Assembly (NCBI RefSeq): GCF_017355205.1 | Contig: NZ_JADIJK010000001.1 | Location: 124,001-188,000 of the forward strand | Direction: 5' to 3' | DNA length: 64,000 nt | From: Bacillus sp. SD088 | GTDB lineage: Bacteria > Bacillota > Bacilli > Bacillales > Bacillaceae_C | Shown: one piece after another, positions 1 to 9,730 of the stretch | Layout of the letters: every line of letters begins with the position of its first letter | How positions within the stretch are numbered: position 1 is the stretch's first letter | Position numbers and translations under genes: made by a program | Notes under the pieces: model-generated | The model's input: only the letters and a program-made list of their open reading frames with translations | Told to the model about the DNA's origin: nothing | Database searches by the model: none

Positions 1-312
1 TTCCTCATTAAATAAATTTGCTAGGACTCGTTTGATATTCGGATGAAGCATATACTCTTTCAGCGTGCCATTCACCTTATGGGGATGGATCATCCTTGGA
101 TAAAGCTTCAGAGGGTCCTTCCCTGCTTCCTCTTTTGGAGCGGGATTGAAACACCCCTTGATCGGACCTCCAGCGTGCATATTCATTGCTGTCTTTTTTA
201 TTTCATCGATTTCTTGCTCAGTAAGAAGACCTCTAGCGATCCCAAACCCTTCATCGTGAAACTGCTGAACAAGTTGCTTATCTAACATATTACTTTCTAC
301 ACTTTTCTCCAT
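1..312 (-). CDS. PhyH-family (phytanoyl-CoA dioxygenase-like) protein, N-terminal part, cut by the window edge
   Basis: Reading the minus strand from an ATG at 312, behind a GGAGGGG Shine-Dalgarno, gives an open frame that runs off the left edge after 104 residues. The protein starts MEKSVESNMLDKQLV and contains QFHDEGFGIARGLLTEQEID, the typical opening of PhyH-family Fe(II)/2-oxoglutarate oxygenases (a helix, then a gly-rich strand where the enzyme 'takes over' from N-terminal helix). The catalytic HxD...H triad lies outside the window, so activity and substrate cannot be judged. The gene is divergent from the AraC regulator that starts at 395, an arrangement that suggests the regulator controls it. 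PhyH is assigned from the N-terminus alone. Confidence 0.65.
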   Translation of the reverse strand, partial: MEKSVESNMLDKQLVQQFHDEGFGIARGLLTEQEIDEIKKTAMNMHAGGPIKGCFNPAPKEEAGKDPLKLYPRMIHPHKVNGTLKEYMLHPNIKRVLANLFNEE

Positions 313-361
313 ATTGTCCCCTCCATTTTATATTTTCATAGGAATGGTTACGTTTGCATTG

Positions 362-367
362 TATAAT
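362..367 (+). promoter_or_regulatory. -10 element (TATAAT) of the araC-type regulator
   Basis: A perfect TATAAT lies 28 nt before the chosen ATG at 395. No good -35 hexamer is visible at 17 nt, so the promoter may need an activator. It also supports the ATG at 395, because in-frame starts further upstream would lie before the transcript start. Confidence 0.4.
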
Positions 368-394
368 AGGGAGAAAACGAAAGGAATACAGAAA

Positions 395-1225
395 ATGGCT
401 AATCATTATCATGATCCTGCTACATATCATTTTCCTAATGTCCTCGTTTCAGGCCATTTTTCCAAAGCATTTGGGTATGAAACCGTTCGTTCAGAAGGGA
501 CACATGATTGGCTTCTGACCTACACACTGAAAGGAAAAGGCGGTTTCCAAATTGGAGATGCTGACCTCATGTGTCAACCTGGTGATATTATCATATTAAA
601 ACCAGGAACACCGCATCATTATTATACAAGAAAAGAAGAGGTTTGGGATTTTCTTTGGGTCCATTTTATCCCTCGCCTAGATTGGAAACCATGGCTACAG
701 TTACCAGAACAAGAAACAGGGTTATTATCGATCCATACAAACCAACCAACCTTGCAGAATAGGTTGACAACTGCATTTTTCAGATTAATCGGAGACAATC
801 AACCATTTAATCGTATTTCTAGAGAACTGGCCCTTAATGCTCTTGAAGAAATCATTCTACTTATCTATCAGAAAAGCAACCCATTGTATAATTACATTCG
901 AGATCCACGTATACAAGACATCGTAGAATACTTAACACATCATTATAACCAGCACCATTCCATAGCCGAACTAGCTAAGATGGCTTGTTTATCCCCATCA
1001 CGCTTAGCTCATTTATTTAAAGAAGAAGTTGGACAGTCCATTATTGAGATGCTTATCACCATTCGTTTAAGGCATGCAACACGTTTTCTTCAATTTACTT
1101 CTCACCCTATAACGGAAATTGCAGAAGAATGTGGGTTCCAATCAACCAGTTACTTCAGTCAACAATTCTCTAGGGTTTATGGCATGAGTCCCACTGCTTA
1201 TCGGGCGCAAGCCGCTAGAATATAA
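395..1225 (+). CDS. AraC-family transcriptional regulator with cupin-type N-terminus
   Basis: A 276-residue protein. An N-terminal AraC-binding/cupin region includes GDIIILKPGTPHHYY, the usual metal- or sugar-binding beta-barrel turn. The last 100 residues form two helix-turn-helix motifs: SIAELAKMACLSPSRLAHLF and, at the C-terminus, ITEIAEECGFQSTSYFSQQF followed by the conserved GMSPTAYR. Such proteins are usually cytoplasmic sugar-responsive activators. The ATG at 395 was chosen because it follows AAAGGA by 9 nt and lies downstream of a TATAAT. An in-frame TTG at 314 would overlap the promoter. It is divergent from the PhyH gene and faces the GH3 gene, so its target could be the PhyH unit, the glycosidase genes or both. 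The effector is unknown. Confidence 0.9.
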   Translation: MANHYHDPATYHFPNVLVSGHFSKAFGYETVRSEGTHDWLLTYTLKGKGGFQIGDADLMCQPGDIIILKPGTPHHYYTRKEEVWDFLWVHFIPRLDWKPWLQLPEQETGLLSIHTNQPTLQNRLTTAFFRLIGDNQPFNRISRELALNALEEIILLIYQKSNPLYNYIRDPRIQDIVEYLTHHYNQHHSIAELAKMACLSPSRLAHLFKEEVGQSIIEMLITIRLRHATRFLQFTSHPITEIAEECGFQSTSYFSQQFSRVYGMSPTAYRAQAARI

Positions 1226-1245
1226 GAAATGGGAGGATTGGAAAT

Positions 1246-1395
1246 ATGAAAACGTTAAGCTCCAAAGATGATCTTAGCCTCCTGCGGGAATTGAGAGTTC
1301 GGCAAGTCCCCCTGAGGAGGCTTGCCACTCGCCCGCGGAAAGCGAAGTATATTTCTGAAGCAGTTGGTAAGAGCATTTTTGTCTTAGCCTCTTAA
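1246..1395 (+). pseudogene. Short ORF with a good ribosome binding site running into a dispersed repeat; probable gene remnant
   Basis: An ATG at 1246 follows GGAGGATTGGAAAT, a strong Shine-Dalgarno, 20 nt after the AraC stop codon. The frame codes 49 residues (starts MKTLSSKDDLSLLREL) and ends at TAA 1393-1395. Everything after about the tenth codon is family-B repeat sequence (see 1265-1396), so the ORF looks like the first few codons of a former downstream gene fused to repeat DNA. Translation is plausible but a functional product is not. Confidence 0.3.
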
Positions 1396-1396
1396 G
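1265..1396. repeat. Family-B dispersed repeat, partial copy
   Basis: The segment contains GCCCGCGGAAAGCGAAGTAT, the reverse complement of the block seen at 38129-38148, and ends with a GTCTTAGCCTCTT terminus that matches the end of the full copy at 38052-38346. It fills the space between the AraC gene and the convergent GH3 gene. Confidence 0.6.
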
Positions 1397-1461
1397 GCTA
1401 ACTTCCATGAAACCTTCTGGTACACAGTAAATTCTAGCTTCGAGAACTATTATAGTCAGGA

Positions 1462-3750
1462 TTATTTCAACGCCAAAGTCGCTTCTAACGTATTGGTAGA
1501 ATTCGCCCCTACCATCACTTTGATATTCCCAGGTTCAACCACAAAATTCATTTCGCGATTCCAAATGGCTAAGTCTTCCTTCTTTAATTGCAAGGTCACC
1601 ATTTTCTGTTCATTTGGCTCTAACCAGATCTTCTGGAATCCTTTTAATTCTTTTACTCTTCTTGTAATACTTGCTTCCATATCTTTTATATATAACTGTA
1701 CCACTTCGGCACCTGCTAGCTCTCCTGTATTTTTTACTACCACCTGGACTTCAACAGCTGCACCCTCGTTTATTTGTTCTAACGAAATGTATGAGGGCCC
1801 GATTTGAAGATGGTTGAATTCAAATCGTGTATAACTTAGGCCATAGCCGAATGGAAATAACGGTGTTCCAGGTGAATCGGTATATTGCAGGACTCGCTCT
1901 TTGTGATTATAGTAAACAGGCAGTTGACCGGATGAGCGCGGTAAGGAAACGGACAATTTCCCGCTCGGGTTAACATCACCAAATAAAATTTCTGCCAAGG
2001 CCTGTCCGCCTTCCTGACCGGGATACCAGCCGCACAGGATCGCATCACAATGATCTACAATATTGGCGATAGCATGGGGGCGTCCTTGAATCAGCACCGT
2101 GATAATGGGTTTTCCAGTGGCAGCCACTTCCTTCACCAATTGTTCCTGGACACCGCCCAGTCTTAAATCCGCGACATCCACACCTTCCCCGCAATCCATA
2201 TCGGTCGGATTGCCGGAGACAATTGCTGCGCCATTGGAATCAAATTCGAGATCAAAATTCCGCATACTGCTGCCACCTAATACAAGAATTACGGCATCCG
2301 CATTCTCAGCAGCAGCAATCGCTTCAGGAAAACCTTCTTTCGAATTTCCTCGTACAGAACAACCCTTTACATAGGTAACGTCTCCCTCAGCTATATCCTT
2401 TATCCCTTGAAGGACGGTGCTTCCTTTTCCATCCTGCTGAATGGCTGTATAATCCCCGAGCTGATTATAAATTTGATCCGCATTCGGACCGATCACGGCA
2501 ATTTTCCCTGTTTGCTTGCTTAACGGTAAAAGTTGATCTTGATTCTTCAGCAATACAGCCGACTCACGGGCGACTTGAAGATTGGCTTTTCTAAACGATT
2601 CATTCCCAACTATCTGCAAAGCTTTTTCTTCATCTGTATAGGGCTGATCAAATAAGCCGAGAGCAAATTTCAAATGAAGAACTCTTCGCACGGCACGGTC
2701 GATCAGATCCTCGGTTGTTTTTCCTTTTTCAACGGCCTGTTCTAGAGTTGTAAAGGCTGTATCCCATAGGCTAAGGTCAACACCTGCGGAAAGCGCCAAA
2801 GCAGCAGCTGATTCATAGTCACCCGCAAGCAGCCTTAAGCGATCAATGGCCACTCCATCCGCCATAACAATTCCTTCAAAACCCCATTCCTCACGAAGTA
2901 TGTCTGTCAGTAAAGTTGTATTTGCGTGACATGGGATCCCATCAATTTCATTATAGGCGGCCATACACCCGAGTGCACCAGCTTCTACCCCAGCCTTCAT
3001 TCCAGGTAAGTGGATTTCCCTTAATTCTCTTTCACCGATATTGGCTGGACCGGCATTATGGCCCCCTTGTCCTTCTCCTTGGCCGCTAAAATGCTTTAAT
3101 ACCGCAACAATTTTATCATCTTGAGCTAATTCTTCTCTGCTTTCCCCCTGTAGTCCTTTTACAGCGGCCTCAGTCATATTTGCGGCCAGATAAGGATCTT
3201 CACTGAAACATTCTTCCGAGCGCCCCCATCTTGGATCACGCAAAATATCTAATGTGGAGATAAGGCCTAAATGAGCGCCTCTAGAGCGGACTTCTGCTGC
3301 AACATGTTGATAGATATTCTTCATTAGGTCAGGATTCCAAGTGCTTCCCGCTCCAATGTTTGTCGGGATTAAGGTTCCATCTAAAGCTTGGTGTCCATGC
3401 GGACATTCTTCCGATAATAAAACAGGAATCCCTAAACGGGTATTCTCCATTACATAGCGTTGAATTTTATTGGCCCATTTTGCATTTTCATGAGTAGGAA
3501 TGCCATTTTCATAGGTGACCGCAGACCAAGGGTCAGAACGAAACAGGCCATAAAGCGCCCCCATCCCATCTCCCAATGCCACTTGCTCTTTAAACGCTTC
3601 TGTTAGCTCAATACCATTTTCTGTTTTTCGGTAAGCTTCCCATCCGTACATTTTTTGATTAAGCTGGCCAACCTTTTCTTTTACTGTCATTCTTTGCAAT
3701 AAATCTTCTACCCGTTCCTCTGTAGGGAGTGAAGTGTCTTTATATTTCAC
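1462..3750 (-). CDS. GH3-family glycoside hydrolase (beta-glucosidase/beta-xylosidase type)
   Basis: 762 residues from a GTG start, with no signal peptide, so the enzyme is probably cytoplasmic. The N-terminal TIM-barrel has RMTVKEKVGQL near residue 20, DPRWGRSEECFSEDPYL (172-187), the KH pair at 219-220, and the nucleophile Asp298 in GFEGIVMADG. The usual SDW after the nucleophile is replaced by ADG, which occurs in subgroups. An alpha/beta sandwich domain and a C-terminal fibronectin-III-like domain complete the standard architecture. It is the last gene of the glycosidase run. GH3 covers beta-glucosidases, beta-xylosidases and N-acetyl-beta-glucosaminidases, and sequence alone does not settle which. 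In a locus with mannosidases, a fucosidase and sulfatases, a GlcNAc- or Glc-releasing step is reasonable but is inference. Confidence 0.9.
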   Translation of the reverse strand: MKYKDTSLPTEERVEDLLQRMTVKEKVGQLNQKMYGWEAYRKTENGIELTEAFKEQVALGDGMGALYGLFRSDPWSAVTYENGIPTHENAKWANKIQRYVMENTRLGIPVLLSEECPHGHQALDGTLIPTNIGAGSTWNPDLMKNIYQHVAAEVRSRGAHLGLISTLDILRDPRWGRSEECFSEDPYLAANMTEAAVKGLQGESREELAQDDKIVAVLKHFSGQGEGQGGHNAGPANIGERELREIHLPGMKAGVEAGALGCMAAYNEIDGIPCHANTTLLTDILREEWGFEGIVMADGVAIDRLRLLAGDYESAAALALSAGVDLSLWDTAFTTLEQAVEKGKTTEDLIDRAVRRVLHLKFALGLFDQPYTDEEKALQIVGNESFRKANLQVARESAVLLKNQDQLLPLSKQTGKIAVIGPNADQIYNQLGDYTAIQQDGKGSTVLQGIKDIAEGDVTYVKGCSVRGNSKEGFPEAIAAAENADAVILVLGGSSMRNFDLEFDSNGAAIVSGNPTDMDCGEGVDVADLRLGGVQEQLVKEVAATGKPIITVLIQGRPHAIANIVDHCDAILCGWYPGQEGGQALAEILFGDVNPSGKLSVSLPRSSGQLPVYYNHKERVLQYTDSPGTPLFPFGYGLSYTRFEFNHLQIGPSYISLEQINEGAAVEVQVVVKNTGELAGAEVVQLYIKDMEASITRRVKELKGFQKIWLEPNEQKMVTLQLKKEDLAIWNREMNFVVEPGNIKVMVGANSTNTLEATLALK

Positions 3751-3870
3751 TAACTCACATCCGTTTCAATTGATTTTCCATTGCTCATTATGAGCCTTTT
3801 TCCGTCCGTAACACTTTGATAAGTCTCGCATACCATCAGGGAGGAGATGAAGCCCCCCTTGATGTAAGTT

Positions 3871-6405
3871 TCACTTTACGAAATCAGCCATGGAACGAAC
3901 TTTTATAGCGCCCGGGTTCTCTAACACAAAGGCAGATTGACCATTGCTCCGCGCCGAAAATGTGATCTTTTTTGGAATACCCGGAATTAAATCAAAATAA
4001 TTATCTGAGAAAATCCCTTCTTTTTCGGCATCCAACCAAATATTTTTGGCTAACACATTAGTCGTTAGGACGAAAGCGTAGTCTTGTCCTTCCACATGTT
4101 CGACTGAAATATTCGGTATCTCCAAGTCTATTTCTTTCATTTTTGCAAAATAATGTACTTTTTGATCTATTATTTGCTCATTTGTTTCCAATGAAGCATG
4201 TAACACAACATTGTTTGCTTTATGATTCTGTATGATATCTTTCACTTCTAGTTTATCAACCATCGCCACTGCATTGCTCTTCAATTGAATCCCTTGCTCA
4301 TAAGTCCATAGCTTTTCCCCTGAAAAGTCGTATAATGTCAAGTGCAGCCTCCCTTCACTATCTTGAACAAGATCAGATACAACCATAAGATTCAACTCTT
4401 CATCCGCTTGATCTAAAATTACCATAACATCCTGGTAACTGTTCTTAGCTGTATATTGCAATGCTTTCCATCTTCCGTAATAATCCATACTGGACCATGA
4501 TGCAACAGGCCAGCAATCATTCATTTGCCAATATAAAGTCCCCATACAATAAGGCTTTTGGGCACGATGCGCTTCAATGGCAGTTTTGATCGCATCTGCT
4601 TGGAGAATATGGCTCATATATAAAAATGCAGGGAAGTCTTTCGGTTCTTGGTAATACTGATCCATGTACTCTTTAATGAGTTGATTGCCACGCCCATTTT
4701 TTTGATGATGGAGCATCACAGGCGATTCTAATTCAAGCTCTGTTTCTTCCGCATAAGTTTGAACCGTTTTTAGCTCTGGAAAGGATTGGAAGCCATACTC
4801 GCTCATAAAGCGGCCGACGACTTTCTTATAATCCTCTAATGGTTTCGCTCCATGCCATACATCCCAATAATGCATATCACCACTTGTTGATGTGTATGTT
4901 GCATGCTGGTGTTCATCTCCTGTTAATTCATTCATTGGAGAGGATGGCCAATAATCTACCGCAGGTGAATGCTCCGTAACAACTTTTGGTAAAATCTGAT
5001 GGAAGACTTCCTCATAATCAGCCCAGATTTTCTCGCGGATTTCTGCCGTATGGGCCTCCTTCCAACCCCATCCTCTGTTTTCAATATAATGAGCCCATGC
5101 TGAATCCATTTCATTATTGCCACACCATAATGCAAGCGAAGGGTTATTTCTCAATCTTTTTACATTCTCTTCAGCTTCGCGCTTCACATTGTCCAGAAAA
5201 GCTTGGTCTCCAGGATACATGCTGCAGGCAAACATAAAATCTTGCCAAACCATAATCCCGTATTCATCACATAATTCATAAAACATGTAATATTCGTAGA
5301 TGCCACCGCCCCAAACACGTAACATGTTCATATTTGATTCTGCAGCACTAGCAATTTCATGACGATAACGTTCATAGGAGATATCTGTTAGAAAACTATC
5401 ATTTGGAATATGATTCGCACCCTTAGCAAAGACGGGAACGCCATTTAATTCAAAGTAAAAGCTTTTTCCCGCTTCATCTTTTTCTCTAACTAAGCGAATC
5501 GTACGCAATCCTGTTCTTACCTTCTTCTCAGCAACCGCCTTACCAGCCTTTGAGAAACTGACTATAAATTGATAAAGGTTCGCTTCTCCAAGTCCTCTAC
5601 ACCACCACAGCTTAGGGTTTTCAAGCTCTAATGCTAGCTCAATCGCATGATTTCCCTTTTGGATCGATACTTCTTTTTCCAAGCTAAGCCCTTCTGTGGC
5701 AATCCGTACCTTTCCTGCCCAATCTTGATCTGCTTCTATTTCAATTTCTGCTGTCAATCGCGCCAATTGAGTTGTAACATGATCTTGGCGAATATAGAGG
5801 TCTGTAATACGGATGTCCGTCCAAGCTTGGATTTGTACAGGTTTCCAAATTCCACTTGTGACAAAACGCGGTCCCCAATCCCAACCATAATGGTATGGAG
5901 CTTTACGCGAAAAAATACTCAATCTCTTCTCGCCTAATCCCCCATCCTCTGAATGATCATTAGAAGCTGGTAAATCATAGCCAAGACTTTCTAGCTTCGG
6001 AAGATCTTCTTTTATAGGCGATCGGAAGGATACGAGCAAATGATTCTCCTTTTGTTTCGCGTAAGGCTTTATATCTGCCTTCCATGTGCGAAACATATTA
6101 TCTGCAGACAGAATGCGTTGACCATTCAAAAAAACATCTGCATACGTATCTAAGCCTTCAAAGAAGATTTCCAAATTTTTTTGCTGAAATAGCTCTTCCG
6201 TTAGATCAAAGATTGTTTCATATTCCCAATCTTCCTTATCAATCCATTGCATAGCCAATTCATTTTTTCCATAAAAGGGATCCTCTATTTTGCGATTTGC
6301 CCTTAAATCAGTATGGACAGACCCTGGTACTTTAGCTTGAAGCCACTCCCCCTCGCCTTTCTGCCTAAAACGCCAATTTTCTGCTAGACTCATAGAATAG
6401 TTCAT
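3871..6405 (-). CDS. GH2-family beta-mannosidase
   Basis: 844 residues, the usual length for exo-beta-mannosidases, and no signal peptide. Domain order is an N-terminal jelly-roll (opening NWRFRQKGEGEWLQAKVPGSV), an immunoglobulin-like sandwich, then the TIM-barrel. The catalytic acid/base is Glu432 in LWCGNNEMDSAW and the nucleophile is Glu536 in FMSEYGFQSFPE. RVWGGGIYE and VWQDFMFACSMYP are hallmark beta-mannosidase segments. It would remove terminal beta-1,4-mannose from oligosaccharides in the cytoplasm, for example the core Man-beta-1,4-GlcNAc of an N-glycan or a manno-oligosaccharide. It lies between the GH38 and GH3 genes, and a family-A repeat separates it from GH38. Confidence 0.92.
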   Translation of the reverse strand: MNYSMSLAENWRFRQKGEGEWLQAKVPGSVHTDLRANRKIEDPFYGKNELAMQWIDKEDWEYETIFDLTEELFQQKNLEIFFEGLDTYADVFLNGQRILSADNMFRTWKADIKPYAKQKENHLLVSFRSPIKEDLPKLESLGYDLPASNDHSEDGGLGEKRLSIFSRKAPYHYGWDWGPRFVTSGIWKPVQIQAWTDIRITDLYIRQDHVTTQLARLTAEIEIEADQDWAGKVRIATEGLSLEKEVSIQKGNHAIELALELENPKLWWCRGLGEANLYQFIVSFSKAGKAVAEKKVRTGLRTIRLVREKDEAGKSFYFELNGVPVFAKGANHIPNDSFLTDISYERYRHEIASAAESNMNMLRVWGGGIYEYYMFYELCDEYGIMVWQDFMFACSMYPGDQAFLDNVKREAEENVKRLRNNPSLALWCGNNEMDSAWAHYIENRGWGWKEAHTAEIREKIWADYEEVFHQILPKVVTEHSPAVDYWPSSPMNELTGDEHQHATYTSTSGDMHYWDVWHGAKPLEDYKKVVGRFMSEYGFQSFPELKTVQTYAEETELELESPVMLHHQKNGRGNQLIKEYMDQYYQEPKDFPAFLYMSHILQADAIKTAIEAHRAQKPYCMGTLYWQMNDCWPVASWSSMDYYGRWKALQYTAKNSYQDVMVILDQADEELNLMVVSDLVQDSEGRLHLTLYDFSGEKLWTYEQGIQLKSNAVAMVDKLEVKDIIQNHKANNVVLHASLETNEQIIDQKVHYFAKMKEIDLEIPNISVEHVEGQDYAFVLTTNVLAKNIWLDAEKEGIFSDNYFDLIPGIPKKITFSARSNGQSAFVLENPGAIKVRSMADFVK

Positions 6406-6448
6406 TGGAATCTCCTCTATTTCATTTTTTAATTGATCACTTAAAGGG

Positions 6449-6591
6449 GATGTTCAAAAAGTCCAATGAAAATGACACTTCGAAATAAAGGACCTTCGAC
6501 TAAGGAACGACATGTACTAGTGTCGGCCCCCGACGATTGACGTCAATCCCTTTAGTCGATTTAGTCCTTTTTCATCCTCCTTATTGAACAG
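6449..6591. repeat. Family-A dispersed repeat (MITE-like) between GH38 and GH2 genes
   Basis: The element starts GATGTTCAAAAAGTCC and ends with TCATCCTCCTTATTGAACA. The ends are imperfect inverted repeats of each other (TGTTCAAAAAG at one end, TGTTCAATAAGGAGGATGA read from the other strand). The interior carries CTTCGACTAAG and ACTAGTGTCGG, shared with the copy at 61021-61250. It fills the gap up to the GH38 stop codon and may act as a terminator or RNA-processing hairpin. Confidence 0.7.
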
Positions 6592-9500
6592 TCACTTAAT
6601 GCGCATGGTTTTCACTTCATATGGTTTATAGTCTGTTTCTACCTGTCCGTTTGTGATGTTCAAATTTGCAACAGGCTCTTCTAATAGATTTGTTTCTTCT
6701 ACTGTGTCAACAGGTTGAGATAATTGCAATGTTGCCCGCTCTCTTCCACCAGACGTTTCATATAGTCTCACAATCAATCCATTCTCGTCTTCAGCTGGTT
6801 TAATCGTTTCGACCACCACATGTTGGGCTTGAGTTTTCACGAAGCTATGATGGCTTGGCAAATCACCAGGATGAGCTTCTGTTTGGATAACAGAAATAGG
6901 ATGATTTAACTCATACCCTTTTCTTGTGATATTAGCTTCCCGCCAGTTTCCACGATGCGGGTAAAGAGAATAGGTAAATTGGTGGTGACCTATATCTGCT
7001 TGTGGATCAGGCCATTTCGGTGCACGCAATAACGATAGTCTTATCAGCTGTCCTTTCACGTCATATCCATATTTACAGTCATTCAAGAGACTGACTCCAT
7101 AATTCCCCTCAGATAAATCGGCAAACCGATGCCCACATACCTCATATTGGGCAGATTCCCAACTTGTATTATTATGAGTCGGCCTTTCCACTGTTCCAAA
7201 TGGAATTTCAAACGTTGCTTTATCTGTTAAAATATCGACAGGAAATGCCACCTTCAATAGTTTATGCTCTTCCTTCCAATCTACCTGAGTGTCAAAATCG
7301 ATTCGTTGCGAATGATGGTACAGAATCATATCCTGTTCAATAAAAGAGTTCGATACAGACCATTTGAATCGTAAAATATCCTTTGTTTTACCTTCTTGGA
7401 TGACTTCAACCGTTTGTAATTTCACTTGATCTGCTATTTGTCCTTCAAATTGCGGGTCGATGTCCCATGCATCCCATAAAGGGGGGCGATCATGAAAAAA
7501 TTGAAATTGATTTACGGTTTCTCCTGGTTTTACGATTTCCCGATCTGCTTGTTTATCATATAAACGGGAAATTTCTCCTTGGTCATTCCATTCTATTTGA
7601 TAATATTCGGTCTCCCAGTGTCCTTCAAAAGTAGGACTTTCCAATTGGCCATGTAAACGGCTTTCTTTTAACCAAATTGTGCGATAGCCCATTTCTGGGA
7701 TAGCTGGAACATAGATAGAGCATTCCACTTGATTCTCTCCTAAAAGGCGAACGTCACTTTCCAACCTATTTCCGTGTTCATCGTAGGCCCCCAGCGTCTT
7801 CAATTCAGCTCCACCTTGAATCATCACTGTTTCAGATCTTGACCAAGATAGACTATTGAAAACGACAATCGGGATTCCAGCGCCGCTTGTGTCGATTTGC
7901 TTCTCCAAACTTTGCAGAGCCTGATCCTTTATCTTGTGACCGATTTGGAAAATTTCCTTGTAGTCAGATGCCGATTTCACATACACCTCCGGAATAGAAG
8001 TGCCGGGGATAATATCATGGAATTGATTGAATAATAATAACTTCCAACCATCATGTAAAGTCGATTGACTTTCTCCCAAATTAGAAGTAAAACTACTCCA
8101 AATTTCGGCATCTCGATAGAGAACCTCTGCTTTTCGATTCCACCGTTTATTATGAGCCTGAGTTGTATAGGTCCCACGATGGAGTTCAAGATACATATCG
8201 CCATGCCAGGTAGGGAGTGAAGGATTCGCCGTTTTAACTCCATCAAAAAACTCATGGGCAGTACCAAATGTTGCACTAGGCAGACCTGGCAAATTTTCAG
8301 AGCGTTCTACATACTGTATCATTTCTCTTGTGACACCACCGCCGCCATCCCCATGGCCATACAATAGCATTTGTTCTGGATGTTCGGCTTTCTGCTTATA
8401 ACTATCCCAATGATCCTTGATTTCCTTTGGATGTGTATGTTCATTCACACCATGATTTAAATAGGAGAGAATACTTGTCCCATCAATGCCTACCCAATGG
8501 AAAAGATCATATGGAAATTGGTTTGTATCATTCCAATTCATTTTCGTTGTCATGAAATATTCAAGTCCTGCTTTTTGCAGTAATTGTGGTAAGGAAGCAC
8601 AATAACCGAAAGTATCTGGAAGCCATTCAATGCGAGGCTTAAGGCCAAATTCCTTTTGGTAAAAATTCATTCCATATAAAAGTTGCCGAACGAGCGATTC
8701 TCCTGAAGGAATATTCAAGTCCGGTTCTACCCACATTCCTCCAACAAGCTCCCATCTCCCAGAAGCAATATGTTGTTTCACCCGCTCATAGATAACAGGA
8801 TAATGTTCTTTCATAAACTCAAAAGCTTGTGGTTGACTTTGCACATAACCAAAATCCGGAAACTGGTCCAATAAGGTGCTCATCGTAGAAAAGGTTCGAG
8901 AACATTTCCGAACCGCCTCTTTAGCTGGCCATAGCCAAGCAAGATCAATATGCGATTGACCAACCATATGTATTTTGCCAGCTGATGGATCTGCTGGCAT
9001 GTCTAATTCTTTCCGTAATTCCGCTTCGATTGTGTAAATCCATTCCTGATTCCTTAATTGTTCAGGAGATCCATTTTGAATTTTATCGGCTGCTGTCGTT
9101 AATGCTTTTATGATCGAAGATTTTCTTAAATCTCCATCTGGAAGTAGCTTCGCCGCTTCATCATAAGTTTTTACGGTATATAGAAGCTTCTCTACCGCAA
9201 TATTCATACAAACGAGTTTACTCTGTAAAAGCGATAATGGAGCAGGGCTATGTTCAGCCGTTTCATTTTGAAAGTTTAGTCGATCGACAACTTGTGCAAC
9301 AGGGTTAAATAATTCGATTTGCACATGATACGTAAGTTTTTCTTTCTTTATTTCCGGAAACGGTACAAAGCTTCGGTTACGATCAATCCCATGATAGGGC
9401 TCCCCGTCAATGGATAATAAAGCCTCATGGTTTGTTTTTACATTAGGCTGACCAACTAAAAATTCTAATCCTACAGATTGATCCGCCCATTCTAATGGAA

Positions 9501-9705
9501 CGGTAATGTCACTTTCAAGAAACATCGTCTCCCCAGAAACGATTAAATGATCTCCAACATTGATTTTGACCGACTCTATGTCTTTATAGGTATATTGGAC
9601 AGGCTCAGTATATTCTGCACGCTTTGCTTTCCATTCCTCAAGGACAACGGAATCTAAAGCGAGATGATCTTGTAAATGCTGGATAAATCGTCGAACCTCG
9701 TACAC
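6592..9705 (-). CDS. GH38-family alpha-mannosidase
   Basis: 1037 residues from a GTG start behind AAGGAG, typical of bacterial class-II alpha-mannosidases, without a signal peptide. The Zn ligands His252 and Asp254 lie in GQSHIDLAWLWP. The nucleophile Asp364 lies in EWLPDTFGYCASLP. A further Zn-ligand His is in LLYGHGDGGGGVTREM. After the catalytic barrel come the middle alpha domain (FHDIIPGTSIPEVY) and the C-terminal beta-sandwich. It hydrolyses alpha-linked mannose from non-reducing ends and points to a mannose-containing imported substrate, such as an N-glycan arm or a yeast/algal mannan fragment. It lies 25 bp downstream of the GH29 gene, so the two are co-transcribed. Confidence 0.95.
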   Translation of the reverse strand: MYEVRRFIQHLQDHLALDSVVLEEWKAKRAEYTEPVQYTYKDIESVKINVGDHLIVSGETMFLESDITVPLEWADQSVGLEFLVGQPNVKTNHEALLSIDGEPYHGIDRNRSFVPFPEIKKEKLTYHVQIELFNPVAQVVDRLNFQNETAEHSPAPLSLLQSKLVCMNIAVEKLLYTVKTYDEAAKLLPDGDLRKSSIIKALTTAADKIQNGSPEQLRNQEWIYTIEAELRKELDMPADPSAGKIHMVGQSHIDLAWLWPAKEAVRKCSRTFSTMSTLLDQFPDFGYVQSQPQAFEFMKEHYPVIYERVKQHIASGRWELVGGMWVEPDLNIPSGESLVRQLLYGMNFYQKEFGLKPRIEWLPDTFGYCASLPQLLQKAGLEYFMTTKMNWNDTNQFPYDLFHWVGIDGTSILSYLNHGVNEHTHPKEIKDHWDSYKQKAEHPEQMLLYGHGDGGGGVTREMIQYVERSENLPGLPSATFGTAHEFFDGVKTANPSLPTWHGDMYLELHRGTYTTQAHNKRWNRKAEVLYRDAEIWSSFTSNLGESQSTLHDGWKLLLFNQFHDIIPGTSIPEVYVKSASDYKEIFQIGHKIKDQALQSLEKQIDTSGAGIPIVVFNSLSWSRSETVMIQGGAELKTLGAYDEHGNRLESDVRLLGENQVECSIYVPAIPEMGYRTIWLKESRLHGQLESPTFEGHWETEYYQIEWNDQGEISRLYDKQADREIVKPGETVNQFQFFHDRPPLWDAWDIDPQFEGQIADQVKLQTVEVIQEGKTKDILRFKWSVSNSFIEQDMILYHHSQRIDFDTQVDWKEEHKLLKVAFPVDILTDKATFEIPFGTVERPTHNNTSWESAQYEVCGHRFADLSEGNYGVSLLNDCKYGYDVKGQLIRLSLLRAPKWPDPQADIGHHQFTYSLYPHRGNWREANITRKGYELNHPISVIQTEAHPGDLPSHHSFVKTQAQHVVVETIKPAEDENGLIVRLYETSGGRERATLQLSQPVDTVEETNLLEEPVANLNITNGQVETDYKPYEVKTMRIK

Positions 9706-9730
9706 TTATATTGACTCCTTTCAGTACCCA

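Noticed and set aside
43-285. Plus-strand ORF of 80 codons at the left edge
   Set aside because: It is antisense to the PhyH-family frame, which has a good start, Shine-Dalgarno and recognisable sequence.
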